NCBI GenBank assembly: GCA_031394355.1
Contig: JANNSU010000075.1
Coordinates: forward strand, 1-64,000
Reading direction: 5' to 3'
Length of the DNA: 64,000 nucleotides
Origin: JAEUMY01 sp031394355
GTDB lineage: Bacteria > Pseudomonadota > Gammaproteobacteria > Burkholderiales > Usitatibacteraceae
Shown here: piece after piece, positions 1-8,678 of the stretch
Layout of the letters: each line of letters opens with the position of its first letter
Numbering within the stretch: position 1 is the stretch's first letter
Position numbers and translations under genes: made by a program
The notes under the pieces: model-generated
The model's input: the letters and a program-made list of their open reading frames with translations, nothing else
Told to the model about the DNA's origin: nothing
Databases searched by the model: none

Positions 1-117
1 GACCTGCTGCGCGCCCACGCCGCCGCCGGTGAAGCCGCCAACCACCAATCACGCCAACGCGCCGCACTCGGTTTCGCGCGTGCCCGCCTCAATCAAGCTC
101 ACGGACTTCTGCCATGA
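1..117 (+). CDS. C-terminal end of CzcC/TolC-like outer-membrane efflux protein (partial)
   Basis: The first 38 codons of the window form an open frame that ends at TGA 115-117 with the tail ARARLNQAHGLLP. This ending is typical of the last helix of CzcC/TolC-family outer-membrane factors. Its stop overlaps the ATG of the next gene (ATGA, 114-117), so the genes are translationally coupled, and the adaptor and RND pump follow directly. I infer that it is the outer-membrane channel of the same tripartite metal efflux system. Only the tail is visible, so the assignment rests on the end motif and context. Confidence 0.6.
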   Translation, partial: DLLRAHAAAGEAANHQSRQRAALGFARARLNQAHGLLP

Positions 118-722
118 ACCTCAATATGCACCTCAGAGTATTGCGAATATTCGCAGCCTGCTTGACCGGGCTTCTCATCACCCAGCCCGTTTTGTCTGCG
201 CCCGGCGCCCACGGTCCGGACGGCGAACACCTCGACGCACCCGCTGCCAAAGCGGGCACATCGAGCAAGCCGCGCATGGAAACCTTTTCGGACTTGTTCG
301 AGCTGGTCGCCACGCTGGGCGGCGGCGAACTTTCCATCCTGATTGACCGCTATGCCACCAGTGAACCCGTGCTGAACGCGACAGTGGAAGTGGAGTCCGG
401 CCCGCTCAAGGCAAAAGCAAAATTCCACGCTGACCATGGCGATTACTCGATCGATGATGCGGCATTTTTGAAGGCCATCAGTGCGCCCGGTGCACACCCG
501 CTGGTGTTCACCATCGTCGCCGGTCCAGACAGCGACTTGTTGAACGGCACCCTCAACGTGGCTGCCGCTGCGCAGGTGGGCGACCATCACCACGAATTCC
601 TGGGGCTGCACGAGCGCACCTGGCTGATTCTCGCCGCGATCGCGTCAGTACTCGCCATTGTTGGCATCGTGCTCTGGAGACGAAGCCGGCAGCGGACAGC
701 ATCCTGGGAAGCGAGGGCCTGA
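114..722 (+). CDS. Unknown membrane-anchored periplasmic protein of a metal-efflux operon
   Basis: This 202-residue protein has an N-terminal signal sequence (about residues 1-28) and a single hydrophobic segment near residues 170-190 followed by a basic tail. It should therefore be a periplasmic domain anchored to the inner membrane by its C-terminus. Right after the predicted cleavage site it carries APGAHGPDGEHLD, which recurs at the same place in the next protein, the CzcB-like adaptor. A His cluster (DHHHEF) precedes the anchor. It lies between the CzcC-like tail (ATGA overlap) and the adaptor gene (2-base gap), so it probably belongs to the efflux complex. I do not recognise the family. 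A GCGAATATTCGC palindrome lies inside the signal-peptide coding region, reading Leu-Arg-Ile-Phe-Ala. Confidence 0.8.
   Translation: MNLNMHLRVLRIFAACLTGLLITQPVLSAPGAHGPDGEHLDAPAAKAGTSSKPRMETFSDLFELVATLGGGELSILIDRYATSEPVLNATVEVESGPLKAKAKFHADHGDYSIDDAAFLKAISAPGAHPLVFTIVAGPDSDLLNGTLNVAAAAQVGDHHHEFLGLHERTWLILAAIASVLAIVGIVLWRRSRQRTASWEARA
143..154. repeat. Iterated palindrome GCGAATATTCGC, copy 1
   Basis: Exact copy flanked T/A, inside the signal-peptide codons of the unknown anchored protein. It is read as Leu-Arg-Ile-Phe-Ala. Confidence 0.95.
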
Positions 723-724
723 AC

Positions 725-1894
725 ATGAACCAATTATTGAGAACCAACGTATCGACCGTGCGCAGGGCAGACATTCGCAACACCTTCATCGCGGCCTTGA
801 TTGCGACCATGGTCAGCGTGACTTTGCCGACTTTCGCCGCCCCCGGCGCGCACGGCCCGGATGGCGAGCACCTTGACGACAAGCCGACCGGCAGCGCCTC
901 CGGCCTTGCCCGACAGCCCGACGGCAGCGTCAATGTGCCCAAGCTGGCCCAGCGACGCATGGGTATCCGCACCATACTTGCTCCCGAAACCGAAGCCCCT
1001 TTCGCCATTGAATTGTCGGCCCGCGTCGTAATGGATCCCAACGCCGGGGGCAAGGTCCAGCCCGCGAACGGCGGCCGCATTGAGCCTGGCCCCAAGGGTC
1101 TACCGGTCGCAGGCCAAAGTGTCCGCAAGGGCGACGTGCTGGCCTACGTGCGGCATCTGGCGGAGCCGTTTGCCGTGGCAGCCCAGGCGGCGCAACTGGC
1201 CGAGTTGAAGTCCACGCGCGCCACTGCCGAGGAACGCGTGAAACGTCTCGAAGGGCTGGAGGGCACGGTTCCGAAGAAAGACATCTTCGCAGCCCAGACA
1301 GAACTGCAAAGCCTGCGTGAGCGAGAGTCGCGGATTGGCGCAAGCCTCAGTGCGCGCGAGGCGCTGCTGGCACCGGTCAGCGGGGTCATTGCCCGTACCG
1401 AGGCAGTCGTCGGCCAGATCGTGGAAGCGCGCGATGTGCTCTTCGAGGTAATAGATCCAGCACGCCTGGTCATCGTGGCCACGAGCAACGATGCCGCACT
1501 GGGCGGGCGCATCGGAGGTGCAACGCTGCAGGGCATCGCAGGTGTCACGCTCAAATATCAGGGTGCTGCGCTTAGCCTGCGCGACGGTGTACTGCCGCTC
1601 AACTTCCGCGCCGAAGCAGCAAAGGGAAGTCTGCCACTCGCCATCGGCCAACCGGTGACCGTCATCGCGCACACCCGCGACAAGTTGAAGGGCATCGTTC
1701 TGCCTGCCGAGGCCATCGTACGCAATCCAGCCAATGAGCCCGTAGTGTGGATCAAGTCAGGCGCCGAACGCTTTCTGGCGCAGCCGGTGCAGTTCCGGCC
1801 GTTGGACGCGACAACTGTGATCGTGACCAAGGGGCTGGCTGCAGACAATCGTGTGGTGGTGACCGGCGCGCCGCTCATCGCTCAGATCCGCTGA
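725..1894 (+). CDS. RND efflux periplasmic adaptor (CzcB/HlyD family)
   Basis: This 389-residue membrane-fusion protein would bridge the inner-membrane RND pump and the outer-membrane channel. It has an N-terminal signal sequence, then the APGAHGPDGEHLD motif shared with the preceding protein. A barrel-sandwich/lipoyl-like half (around ERGPKGLPVAGQSVRKGDVL) is followed by a coiled-coil hairpin of about residues 150-215 (TRATEERVKRLEGLEG to LQSLRERESRIGASL). The second barrel half (LLAPVSGVIARTEAVVGQIV) and a C-terminal domain ending in ITGAPLIAQIR-like sequence complete the order usual for CzcB/CusB proteins. It is 15 bp upstream of the pump gene. The metal cannot be read from the adaptor alone. 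Confidence 0.9.
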   Translation: MNQLLRTNVSTVRRADIRNTFIAALIATMVSVTLPTFAAPGAHGPDGEHLDDKPTGSASGLARQPDGSVNVPKLAQRRMGIRTILAPETEAPFAIELSARVVMDPNAGGKVQPANGGRIEPGPKGLPVAGQSVRKGDVLAYVRHLAEPFAVAAQAAQLAELKSTRATAEERVKRLEGLEGTVPKKDIFAAQTELQSLRERESRIGASLSAREALLAPVSGVIARTEAVVGQIVEARDVLFEVIDPARLVIVATSNDAALGGRIGGATLQGIAGVTLKYQGAALSLRDGVLPLNFRAEAAKGSLPLAIGQPVTVIAHTRDKLKGIVLPAEAIVRNPANEPVVWIKSGAERFLAQPVQFRPLDATTVIVTKGLAADNRVVVTGAPLIAQIR

Positions 1895-1909
1895 CCCGAG
1901 GCGATCATC

Positions 1910-4900
1910 ATGTTCAATTGGATCGTCCGCTACAGCCTGTCCAACAGGCTCATCATCCTTGCCATGGCCGCGCTGTTGATGGTCTACGGCGCGTACACCG
2001 CCTGGCGCACCCCTGTCGATGTGTTCCCGGACCTCAACAAGCCTGTCATCACCGTGCTGACCGAGGCCGGTGGCATGGCGCCGGAAGAAGTCGAGCAACT
2101 GGTCACCTTCCCCATCGAGACTGCGCTCAACGGCATGCCCGGCGTATCGCGCGTGCGCTCGACCTCGGGCGTGGGGCTCTCCATCCTCTATGCCGAGTTC
2201 GACTGGGGCACCGACATCTATCGCAACCGTCAGTTGGTGGCGGAGCGATTGGCGTTGGTGCGGGAGCAACTGCCCGGCGACATCACGCCCGTGATGGGAC
2301 CGGTGTCGTCCATCATGGGCGAGGTGATGCTCATCGCCCTGCCATTGGCTGCGGGCGACGGCAAGGTCACTGCCGCTACGCCGATGCAGGCGCGGGAGTA
2401 CGCGGACTTCGTGCTGCGACCACGTCTGCTCTCCATCGCCGGCGTGTCACAGGTCATCCCCATCGGCGGCGAAGTACGCCAGCTGCGTGTCTCGCCGGAC
2501 CCGGCGCGCATGGCGCAGTTCGGGGTTTCGCTCTCGCAGATCGAGCAGGCACTGAAGGGCTTCTCTGCCAATGCTGGCGGCGGGTTCATCGATCTGAACA
2601 GTCGCGAATACCTCATACGCCACATCGGCCGCACCAATCGCGTCGAGGACCTGGCGGGGATGGCGGTGGCCTGGAAAGACGGCGGGGCCATTCTGCTGGA
2701 GCAAGTTGCACAGGTGTCCTTTGCCGCTGGGCTGAAGCGCGGTGACGCCGGCTACAACGGTGTGCCCGCCGTCATCGTGAGTGTGCAGAAGCAACCTGCA
2801 GCCGACACGGTACGGCTGTCGGCCGATATCGAACGCGCACTCGCAGAGCTGAAGCAGGGTTTGCCACCCGGACTTGCCGAACCCAAGGTGCTCTTCCGTC
2901 AGGCCGACTTCATCAAGGCTTCCATCGGCAACGTGACCGAGGCGCTGCGCGATGGCGCCATCATGGTGGTGATCATCCTGTTTGCCTTCCTGCTTTCCGC
3001 ACGGACGACCTTTATCTCGCTCACCGCCATTCCGTTGTCACTGGCAGTGACGGCGTTGATCTTCAAGTGGTTGGACCAGTCCATCAATGTCATGACGCTG
3101 GGCGGGCTCGCCATCGCGATCGGCGAGCTGGTCGATGATGCGGTGGTGGGTGTGGAGAACGTGCTGCGCCGCGTGAAGCAGAACCGGGCTCTTGCCCAGC
3201 CGTTGCCGCTGGCTGACGTGGTGCTGCGGGCGAGTGTAGAAGTACGTTCCGGCATCGTGTATGCCACCGCCATCGTGGTGCTGGTGTTCGTGCCGCTGTT
3301 CGCACTGCCCGGCATTGAAGGGCGGCTCTTTTCGCCGCTCGGCATTGCCTACATCGTGTCCATTCTTGCGTCCATGCTGGTGTCAATGACGGTGACGCCA
3401 GTTCTCTGCTGGTATCTGTTGCCGGGTATGAAGCGCTTGGATCACGGCGACAGTCCGCTGGTGTCCCGACTGAAGGCGTGGGATGCAAAGGTGCTGGCGT
3501 GGTCGTTCCCACGCGCCAAAGCACTTATCGCGACGGCCACTGTGGCAGTGGTGCTGGCTGCGGCCAGCGTGCCGTTCTTTCCACGCGCATTCCTCCCTGC
3601 TTTCAATGAAGGTTCGCTGGTGCTTTCGCTGATGTTCAACCCCGGCACGTCGCTGGGAGAGGCCAATCGCATGGGCACGGTCGCGGAAGGACTCATCCGC
3701 GAGGTACCGGAAGTGACCCAGGTGGGACGCCGCACCGGACGCGCCGAGCTCGACGAACATGCCGAAGGCGTGCACTCGGCTGAGATCGACGTGGACCTGA
3801 AGCGCAGTGAGCGCGACCGGGAAGCCGTGATGGCTGACATCCGCACGCGCCTCGCAGTGCTGCCCGCGTCGGTTGCGATTGGCCAGCCGATCTCACACCG
3901 GCTGGATCACCTCCTGTCTGGCGTGCGCGCGCAGATCGCTTACAAAATCTATGGTGATGACATCGACACTTTGCGCGGTCTTGCCGAGCAGGCGCGGCAG
4001 AACCTCTCCACCATTCCCGGGTTGGTTGATCTCACGGTTGAGAAGCAGGTACTGATCCCGCAAATCACCGTGCGGCTTGATCATCGCCGTGCGGCGCAGG
4101 CGGGGCTGTCGCCGGGCGAGGCGGTGCGCGTGCTGCAGGCGCTCACCGACGGCGCCCACGGCGCGCAGATCGTGGATGGTGCGCGCCGCTATGAGCTGGT
4201 GTTGCGCCTGCCCGACGACAAGCGCGGCCCGCAGGACCTGGCCCGCACACTCATCGACACGCCATCAGGCCGCATCCCCGTTTCCGCTATCGCCACGGTA
4301 GAGGAGACCGACGGCCCCAACCAGATCAACCGGGAAAATGGCCGACGCCGCATCGTGCTCTATGGCAATACCGACGGTTCGGACATGGGCCGCGTCATCG
4401 CGAATATTCGCGAGAGTATCGCCAAGACGCCGCTGCCAGCGGGGACCTTCGTCAGTCTCGAAGGTCAGTTCCAGGCGCAGGAACAGGCGACGACACTCAT
4501 CGCGGCGTTGTCGCTGGTCTCGCTGCTGATGATCTTCCTGGTGCTGTACTCGCGCTACCAGTCAGCGGTGCTGGCGGGCGTCATCATGGCCAACATTCCG
4601 CTGGCGCTCATCGGCAGCGTGATCGCCATGTGGATGGCTGGAGTCAGCTTGTCGGTGGCATCCATGGTGGGCTTCATCACCCTGGCCGGCATCGCCACCC
4701 GCAACGGCATCCTCAAGGTGAGCCACTACATCAACCTGTGCAAGTTCGAAGGCGAGAGTTTCAGTCAGGCCATGATCGTGCGCGGCTCGCTGGAACGTCT
4801 GACCCCGGTGCTCATGACGGCACTGGTCGCTGCCTTCGCGCTGACGCCGCTTCTGCTCGCGGCCGACGCGCCGGGCAAGGAAATCCTGCACCCGGTGGCG

Positions 4901-5053
4901 GTGGTCATCTTCGGCGGGCTGGTGAGTTCAACGCTGCTGGACACGCTGCTCACGCCAGTCATGTTCTGGTTGGTGGGCGAGCCCGCCACGCAACGTCTGC
5001 TCAAGGACGACACCAGCACATCGACAGAGGCAAACACACAACAAGCCTTTTGA
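1910..5053 (+). CDS. Heavy-metal RND efflux pump (CzcA/CusA family)
   Basis: At 1047 residues this has the usual size of a heavy-metal RND inner-membrane transporter, which exports metal cations from periplasm or cytoplasm using proton influx. The N-terminus (FNWIVRYSLSNRLIILA) and the paired PVDVFPDL segment are typical. There are two sets of membrane helices separated by large periplasmic loops. The fourth-helix motif reads GELVDDAVVGVEN, unlike the CzcA DFG-type or CusA AIGAMVDAA-type sequences. It resembles the less characterised HME groups, so zinc, cobalt, nickel or copper cannot be chosen. A palindrome copy at 4400 encodes Ala-Asn-Ile-Arg in a periplasmic part. The pump follows its adaptor gene by 15 bp. 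Confidence 0.93.
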   Translation: MFNWIVRYSLSNRLIILAMAALLMVYGAYTAWRTPVDVFPDLNKPVITVLTEAGGMAPEEVEQLVTFPIETALNGMPGVSRVRSTSGVGLSILYAEFDWGTDIYRNRQLVAERLALVREQLPGDITPVMGPVSSIMGEVMLIALPLAAGDGKVTAATPMQAREYADFVLRPRLLSIAGVSQVIPIGGEVRQLRVSPDPARMAQFGVSLSQIEQALKGFSANAGGGFIDLNSREYLIRHIGRTNRVEDLAGMAVAWKDGGAILLEQVAQVSFAAGLKRGDAGYNGVPAVIVSVQKQPAADTVRLSADIERALAELKQGLPPGLAEPKVLFRQADFIKASIGNVTEALRDGAIMVVIILFAFLLSARTTFISLTAIPLSLAVTALIFKWLDQSINVMTLGGLAIAIGELVDDAVVGVENVLRRVKQNRALAQPLPLADVVLRASVEVRSGIVYATAIVVLVFVPLFALPGIEGRLFSPLGIAYIVSILASMLVSMTVTPVLCWYLLPGMKRLDHGDSPLVSRLKAWDAKVLAWSFPRAKALIATATVAVVLAAASVPFFPRAFLPAFNEGSLVLSLMFNPGTSLGEANRMGTVAEGLIREVPEVTQVGRRTGRAELDEHAEGVHSAEIDVDLKRSERDREAVMADIRTRLAVLPASVAIGQPISHRLDHLLSGVRAQIAYKIYGDDIDTLRGLAEQARQNLSTIPGLVDLTVEKQVLIPQITVRLDHRRAAQAGLSPGEAVRVLQALTDGAHGAQIVDGARRYELVLRLPDDKRGPQDLARTLIDTPSGRIPVSAIATVEETDGPNQINRENGRRRIVLYGNTDGSDMGRVIANIRESIAKTPLPAGTFVSLEGQFQAQEQATTLIAALSLVSLLMIFLVLYSRYQSAVLAGVIMANIPLALIGSVIAMWMAGVSLSVASMVGFITLAGIATRNGILKVSHYINLCKFEGESFSQAMIVRGSLERLTPVLMTALVAAFALTPLLLAADAPGKEILHPVAVVIFGGLVSSTLLDTLLTPVMFWLVGEPATQRLLKDDTSTSTEANTQQAF
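4400..4411. repeat. Iterated palindrome GCGAATATTCGC, copy 2
   Basis: Exact copy flanked C/G, making a 14-bp palindrome. It lies in the RND pump gene and is read as Ala-Asn-Ile-Arg. Confidence 0.95.
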
Positions 5054-5139
5054 ACCCACCTGCCGAAACATTATCCGGGGCCTTGCGGCACCCCCCACTC
5101 TTCACTTTCAAGCGTGCCGCACCCAGACTGGAGACTCAC

Positions 5140-5514
5140 ATGAAACAACTCTTGAACGTCGCACTTTTCACCGCTGCCACCCTGCTCATCAGCCCCGCCT
5201 TTGCCCATGGCGGCGGCGCGCCCAAACACGGCGGCGTGGTTGCCACGGCCAGCGACCTTGCATTCGAACTGGTCGCCAAGGATGGCAATGCCGTGATCCA
5301 TGTCGAGGACCATGGCAAGCCGCTGCAGACCACCGGCATGCGCGGCAAGCTGACGATTCTGACGGGCGCGGAAAAGTCGGAAGCCGATCTGACGGCGGCA
5401 GGTGACAACCGTCTTGAAGCCAAAGGCGTGAAGCTCGCGAGCGGCGCGAAGGTGGTGGCAGCACTCACCACCGCTTCTGGCAAGCCCGTCACTGTCCGCT
5501 TTGCCATCAAGTAA
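5140..5514 (+). CDS. Small His/Gly-rich periplasmic protein of the metal-efflux operon
   Basis: The 124-residue product starts at an ATG preceded by GGAG with good spacing. It has a clear signal peptide ending at AFA-HGG. The mature N-terminus HGGGAPKHGGVV is rich in histidine and glycine, a plausible metal ligand region. The rest is predicted beta-rich with no recognised catalytic motif. It sits 86 bp after the RND pump and 9 bp before the DMT gene. I infer a periplasmic metal-binding accessory protein. I do not recognise a named family. Confidence 0.82.
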   Translation: MKQLLNVALFTAATLLISPAFAHGGGAPKHGGVVATASDLAFELVAKDGNAVIHVEDHGKPLQTTGMRGKLTILTGAEKSEADLTAAGDNRLEAKGVKLASGAKVVAALTTASGKPVTVRFAIK

Positions 5515-5523
5515 GACCCGCGA

Positions 5524-6576
5524 GTGAATCTGCCCGCGCTCAAAGGCGGCGTCCTGGCGCTGACGGCCGCAGCGCTGTTCGGCATCAGCACGCCCCTGGT
5601 TCAGTCCTTTGGGGCTGGCCTGGGTCCGTTCGCCACAGCAACTTTGCTGTACGCCGGTGCGGCGATTGTGGGCGCACTGGCGCGCCAGCCGGTGCGCAGC
5701 GAAGCCGCGTTGGCCCGTTCTGATTGGCCGCGCCTCGCCCTCATCGCCGCGTTTGGCGCTGTGTTGGGACCGGTGGCGCTGGCCTGGGGCCTGCAACACA
5801 CCAGTGGGGCCGGCGCTTCCCTCATGCTGACGTTGGAGGCGCTCTTCACAGCCGTGCTGGCGCGGACGCTGTATCGCGAAACCATGGACCGTCGGGTTTG
5901 GACTGCCATGCTGTTGCTGCTGGCAGGCGGCGTGGTCCTCATACTGGATCGGGGGCTCACCAGTGGCACCCAGTTCCTGGGACTGCTCGCGGTGCTGGTT
6001 GCCACGGCCGCATGGGGAGTGGACAACACGCTGTCCCGCGCCTTGGCTGAGCGTGATCCGGGCCAGGTGGTGTTGACCAAATCTGCATTGGGAGTCACGG
6101 CGACAACCCTGCTGGCGATCCTGTTTGGCGAGAGTGTGCCTGCGTGGACCCAGGCCCTGGCTTTGCTGGCAGTGGGTGCCGCTGGTTACGGGCTCAGCCT
6201 GCGCTTCTATCTCCTGGCGCAACGGGCTTTCGGCGCGGCGCGCACCGGCTCGGTGTTCGCTTTCGCCCCGTTCATTGGTGCGGTAGTGGCGCTGGCTTTG
6301 GGCGACCGCGCGTTCAGCCTCGGAATGGGACTGGGCGCGGCGCTCATGCTGGCTGGCGTGATCCTGCATCTCGCAGAAACGCATGAACATGAACACACGC
6401 ACGAAGCGCTGGGCCATGAGCATGCCCACACCCATGACGATGGCCACCACGATCATGTTCACGATCCCATGCCTCGCGGCGCGCACAACCACTGGCATGA
6501 ACATTCAACGCAGACCCACAGCCATCCCCACACACCGGACCAGCACCACCAACACCTTCATGGAGAAAAGTCATGA
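5524..6576 (+). CDS. DMT/EamA-family transporter with His-rich C-terminal tail
   Basis: This 350-residue integral membrane protein contains two EamA-like repeats of about five helices each (residues roughly 5-140 and 150-285). The start is GTG at 5524. After the last helix comes a tail of about 65 residues dominated by His, Glu and Asp (for example HEHEHTHEALGHEHAHTHDD). This strongly suggests binding of a soft or borderline divalent metal such as nickel, cobalt or zinc. DMT proteins usually export small metabolites. The tail and the efflux neighbours point to metal export or sensing here, but that is inference. Its stop overlaps the next ATG. Confidence 0.88.
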   Translation: MNLPALKGGVLALTAAALFGISTPLVQSFGAGLGPFATATLLYAGAAIVGALARQPVRSEAALARSDWPRLALIAAFGAVLGPVALAWGLQHTSGAGASLMLTLEALFTAVLARTLYRETMDRRVWTAMLLLLAGGVVLILDRGLTSGTQFLGLLAVLVATAAWGVDNTLSRALAERDPGQVVLTKSALGVTATTLLAILFGESVPAWTQALALLAVGAAGYGLSLRFYLLAQRAFGAARTGSVFAFAPFIGAVVALALGDRAFSLGMGLGAALMLAGVILHLAETHEHEHTHEALGHEHAHTHDDGHHDHVHDPMPRGAHNHWHEHSTQTHSHPHTPDQHHQHLHGEKS

Positions 6577-7115
6577 AACCCATTTCCATCCATTCAGGAT
6601 CACGCTTGATTGGCCTTGTAGCGATCTCGCTCCTTCTCGCTGCCTGCGCAATCGCACCGACAGTTGCTCAGCAAACCGGTCAATGGTGCTACCAGCAAGC
6701 AAAGGGGAAACTCTGCACCTCCCATCCAGTGCCCGATCTCAGTGCCGACGCAGAGGCAAAGGCACTTCACCCCAACGCAGATCGGCACAAACTTTATGTC
6801 TACCGGAGCGATTTTCTGGATGCCGCAGGGGTGGCCACTGTCAGCATCAGCGGTCGAGAGCTGCAGCTCCTCCCTCGCTCGTTTGTGCTCGCAGAGCTGA
6901 CCCCTGGCCAACACACGGTCAGCGTCCGCTCCCGCAGCGGAGACACCAACCTCACCATCGACACGAAGGCAAACGCCTTCAGCTTCGTGGAAGTTCGCCA
7001 GGAATGGCACCCGCTGCATATTGTCTTCAGCGGCGGGGTTGTCACCAAAGACGCTGCCGCACCATCACTTGCGAAGGCCCGACTGATCAGTTCGATCAGG
7101 GATGGCAAGGACTGA
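6573..7115 (+). CDS. Lipoprotein with DUF2846-like domain
   Basis: The 180-residue protein begins with a lipoprotein signal peptide whose lipobox reads LLAAC (Cys near residue 26). The region from about residue 70 (LYVYRSD) through LAELTPGQHTVSVRS resembles DUF2846 lipoproteins of unknown function. Its ATG overlaps the TGA of the His-rich DMT transporter, so the two are probably co-translated. No catalytic residues are evident. Whether it contributes to metal handling is unknown. Confidence 0.78.
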   Translation: MKPISIHSGSRLIGLVAISLLLAACAIAPTVAQQTGQWCYQQAKGKLCTSHPVPDLSADAEAKALHPNADRHKLYVYRSDFLDAAGVATVSISGRELQLLPRSFVLAELTPGQHTVSVRSRSGDTNLTIDTKANAFSFVEVRQEWHPLHIVFSGGVVTKDAAAPSLAKARLISSIRDGKD

Positions 7116-7147
7116 TGACGCAGTGGGGACACTGCATATCCAACATC

Positions 7148-7159
7148 GCGAATATTCGC
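7148..7159. repeat. Iterated palindrome, copy 3
   Basis: Exact copy in the 125-bp gap between the lipoprotein and MFS genes, 35 bp from copy 4. Confidence 0.95.
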
Positions 7160-7182
7160 AGCAGCAAGAAACAGCGTGTATT

Positions 7183-7194
7183 GCGAATATTCGC
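7183..7194. repeat. Iterated palindrome, copy 4
   Basis: Exact copy flanked T/A, 46 bp upstream of the MFS transporter start. With copy 3 it could pair across the gap into a larger hairpin. Confidence 0.95.
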
Positions 7195-7240
7195 ACTGGC
7201 GGACATGATGAACCCGGCTCCCTGCAACCGGAACCGCTGA

Positions 7241-8440
7241 ATGCAATCACCGCCCCACGCTTCACCGCCCACCCTCCCGCGCGCCATCTGGGCGCTGGGC
7301 TTCGTCAGTCTGCTCATGGACATTTCGTCCGAGATGATCCACAGCCTGCTGCCTGTGTTCATGGCCGCCACGCTTGGCATAAGCATGGTATGGATCGGGC
7401 TCATCGAAGGCATAGCGGAAGCGACGGCGCTGATCGTGCGGGTGTTCTCGGGGACGTTGTCCGATTGGTGGGGTCGACGCAAGCCGCTGGCGCTGCTGGG
7501 CTACGGCATGGGGGCCATGTCCAAGCCACTTTTCGCGCTGGCGACGGGTGCGGGGTTGATTGTGGCGGCGCGGTTCATCGATCGCGTGGGCAAGGGCATT
7601 CGCGGTGCGCCGCGCGATGCGCTGGTGGCGGACCTGGCTCCGCCTGCACTCCGCGGTGCGGCGTTTGGTTTGCGGCAGTCGCTGGACACCTGGGGTGCGT
7701 TCGCGGGTCCGCTCATCGCGGCGGGCCTGATGCTGCTCTGGGCCAACGATTTTCGCGCGGTGTTCTGGGCGGCTGTCATTCCGGGCATGTTGGCCGTGCT
7801 GCTGCTGGCCACTGCGGTGAAGGAGCCAGAGCGCGAGGCACCGGCGCGCCGGGTGAATCCGATCTCGCCTGCCAATTTGGCGAGATTGGGCAGTGCCTAC
7901 TGGCGCGTGGTGGCGCTGGGCGGCCTCTTCATGCTGGCGCGCTTCAGCGAGGCATTCCTGCTCTTGCGAGCGGAAAACCTCGGCGTACCGCTGGCGGCGA
8001 TTCCGCTGGTGCTGGTCGCCATGAACGGGGTTTATGCGCTCACGGCGTACCCGGCGGGCAAACTGTCGGATCGCATGCCGCGCGCACAACTGCTGGGCGT
8101 GGGGCTTGTCATCCTCATCGTGGCTGACGTGACGCTGGCCCTGGCGACAGGCTGGACTGCGCTGGCTGCCGGTGTGGCGCTGTGGGGACTGCACATGGGT
8201 CTGACGCAGGGTCTGCTCGCGGCAATGGTTGCGGACACCGCGCCTGCTGACCTGCGCGGCACGGCATTCGGCTGCTTCAATCTGGTGAGCGGCGCAGCGC
8301 TGCTCATTGCCAGTACGCTGGCGGGCGGGCTGTGGGCATGGGTTGAACCGGCGGCGACGTTCTGGGTCGGCGCAGCGTTCGCGCTGGCGGCATTGGTGGC
8401 GCTGCCCGCGCTCAGCCTGGCTCCGGCTGACTCGCGATGA
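7241..8440 (+). CDS. Major facilitator superfamily transporter
   Basis: This 399-residue protein has about 12 predicted membrane helices. Between helices 2 and 3 it carries the MFS motif-A-like sequence GTLSDWWGRRKPL, with a second cytoplasmic motif (DRVGKGIRGAPRDAL) and a related KLSDRMPR in the second half. The sequence RGAAFGLRQSLDTWGAFAGPL belongs to a subgroup of bacterial MFS proteins of unassigned substrate. It follows the metal-efflux genes but is separated from them by two palindromes, so co-transcription is uncertain. No metal-binding motif is visible. Confidence 0.87.
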   Translation: MQSPPHASPPTLPRAIWALGFVSLLMDISSEMIHSLLPVFMAATLGISMVWIGLIEGIAEATALIVRVFSGTLSDWWGRRKPLALLGYGMGAMSKPLFALATGAGLIVAARFIDRVGKGIRGAPRDALVADLAPPALRGAAFGLRQSLDTWGAFAGPLIAAGLMLLWANDFRAVFWAAVIPGMLAVLLLATAVKEPEREAPARRVNPISPANLARLGSAYWRVVALGGLFMLARFSEAFLLLRAENLGVPLAAIPLVLVAMNGVYALTAYPAGKLSDRMPRAQLLGVGLVILIVADVTLALATGWTALAAGVALWGLHMGLTQGLLAAMVADTAPADLRGTAFGCFNLVSGAALLIASTLAGGLWAWVEPAATFWVGAAFALAALVALPALSLAPADSR

Positions 8441-8470
8441 GTGCGATTCGCAGCATAGGTTGACGATGAC

Positions 8471-8482
8471 GCGAATAGTCGC
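8471..8482. repeat. Degenerate palindrome GCGAATAGTCGC
   Basis: One-base variant (T to G at the centre) 30 bp after the MFS gene stop. Confidence 0.75.
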
Positions 8483-8488
8483 AGTCAT

Positions 8489-8574
8489 GTAGCCCGGATG
8501 CAGCACGGCGGAATCCGGGATTGCAACGCGTCACACTACCCCCCCCGGATTCTGCGTTGCTGCATCCGGGCTAC
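8489..8574. repeat. REP-like inverted repeat (GTAGCCCGGATG...CATCCGGGCTAC)
   Basis: Two arms each carry GTAGCCCGGATG and a GGAATCCGGG-like segment, facing each other around a short C-rich centre, so the RNA could form a long hairpin. A second copy of the same design lies at 47295-47376. It lies between convergent genes, where it may act as a terminator or mRNA 3'-end stabiliser. Confidence 0.85.
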
Positions 8575-8590
8575 CTGGGTTTGTACGGGG

Positions 8591-8632
8591 TTATCTGCGT
8601 TCATCCGGCCTTTCATCCGCGTTCATCTGCGC
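8591..8632. repeat. Single arm of the TCATCTGYGTTCAT repeat family, GC-shifted
   Basis: Sequence such as ATCTGCGTTCATCC followed by a second near-copy matches one arm of the long inverted repeats at 26.6, 27.8, 47.9 and 49.5 kb. T-to-C changes make it look like an older or GC-adapted copy. Confidence 0.65.
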
Positions 8633-8658
8633 CCCCGCCGTTGACTTTCCTTTTCATT

Positions 8659-8670
8659 GCGAATAGTCGC
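8659..8670. repeat. Degenerate palindrome GCGAATAGTCGC
   Basis: Same one-base variant as at 8471, only 8 bp beyond the stop codon of the TonB receptor gene. Confidence 0.75.
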
Positions 8671-8678
8671 AGCAAAGC

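Noticed and set aside
1747..2745. 332-codon plus-strand frame overlapping the adaptor and pump genes
   Set aside because: It runs out of frame through two well-supported genes and lacks any motif.
5071..6504. 477-codon minus-strand frame across the His-rich exporter
   Set aside because: It spans two plus-strand genes with clear signal peptide and EamA features, and its Gln/Arg-rich sequence is typical of shadows.
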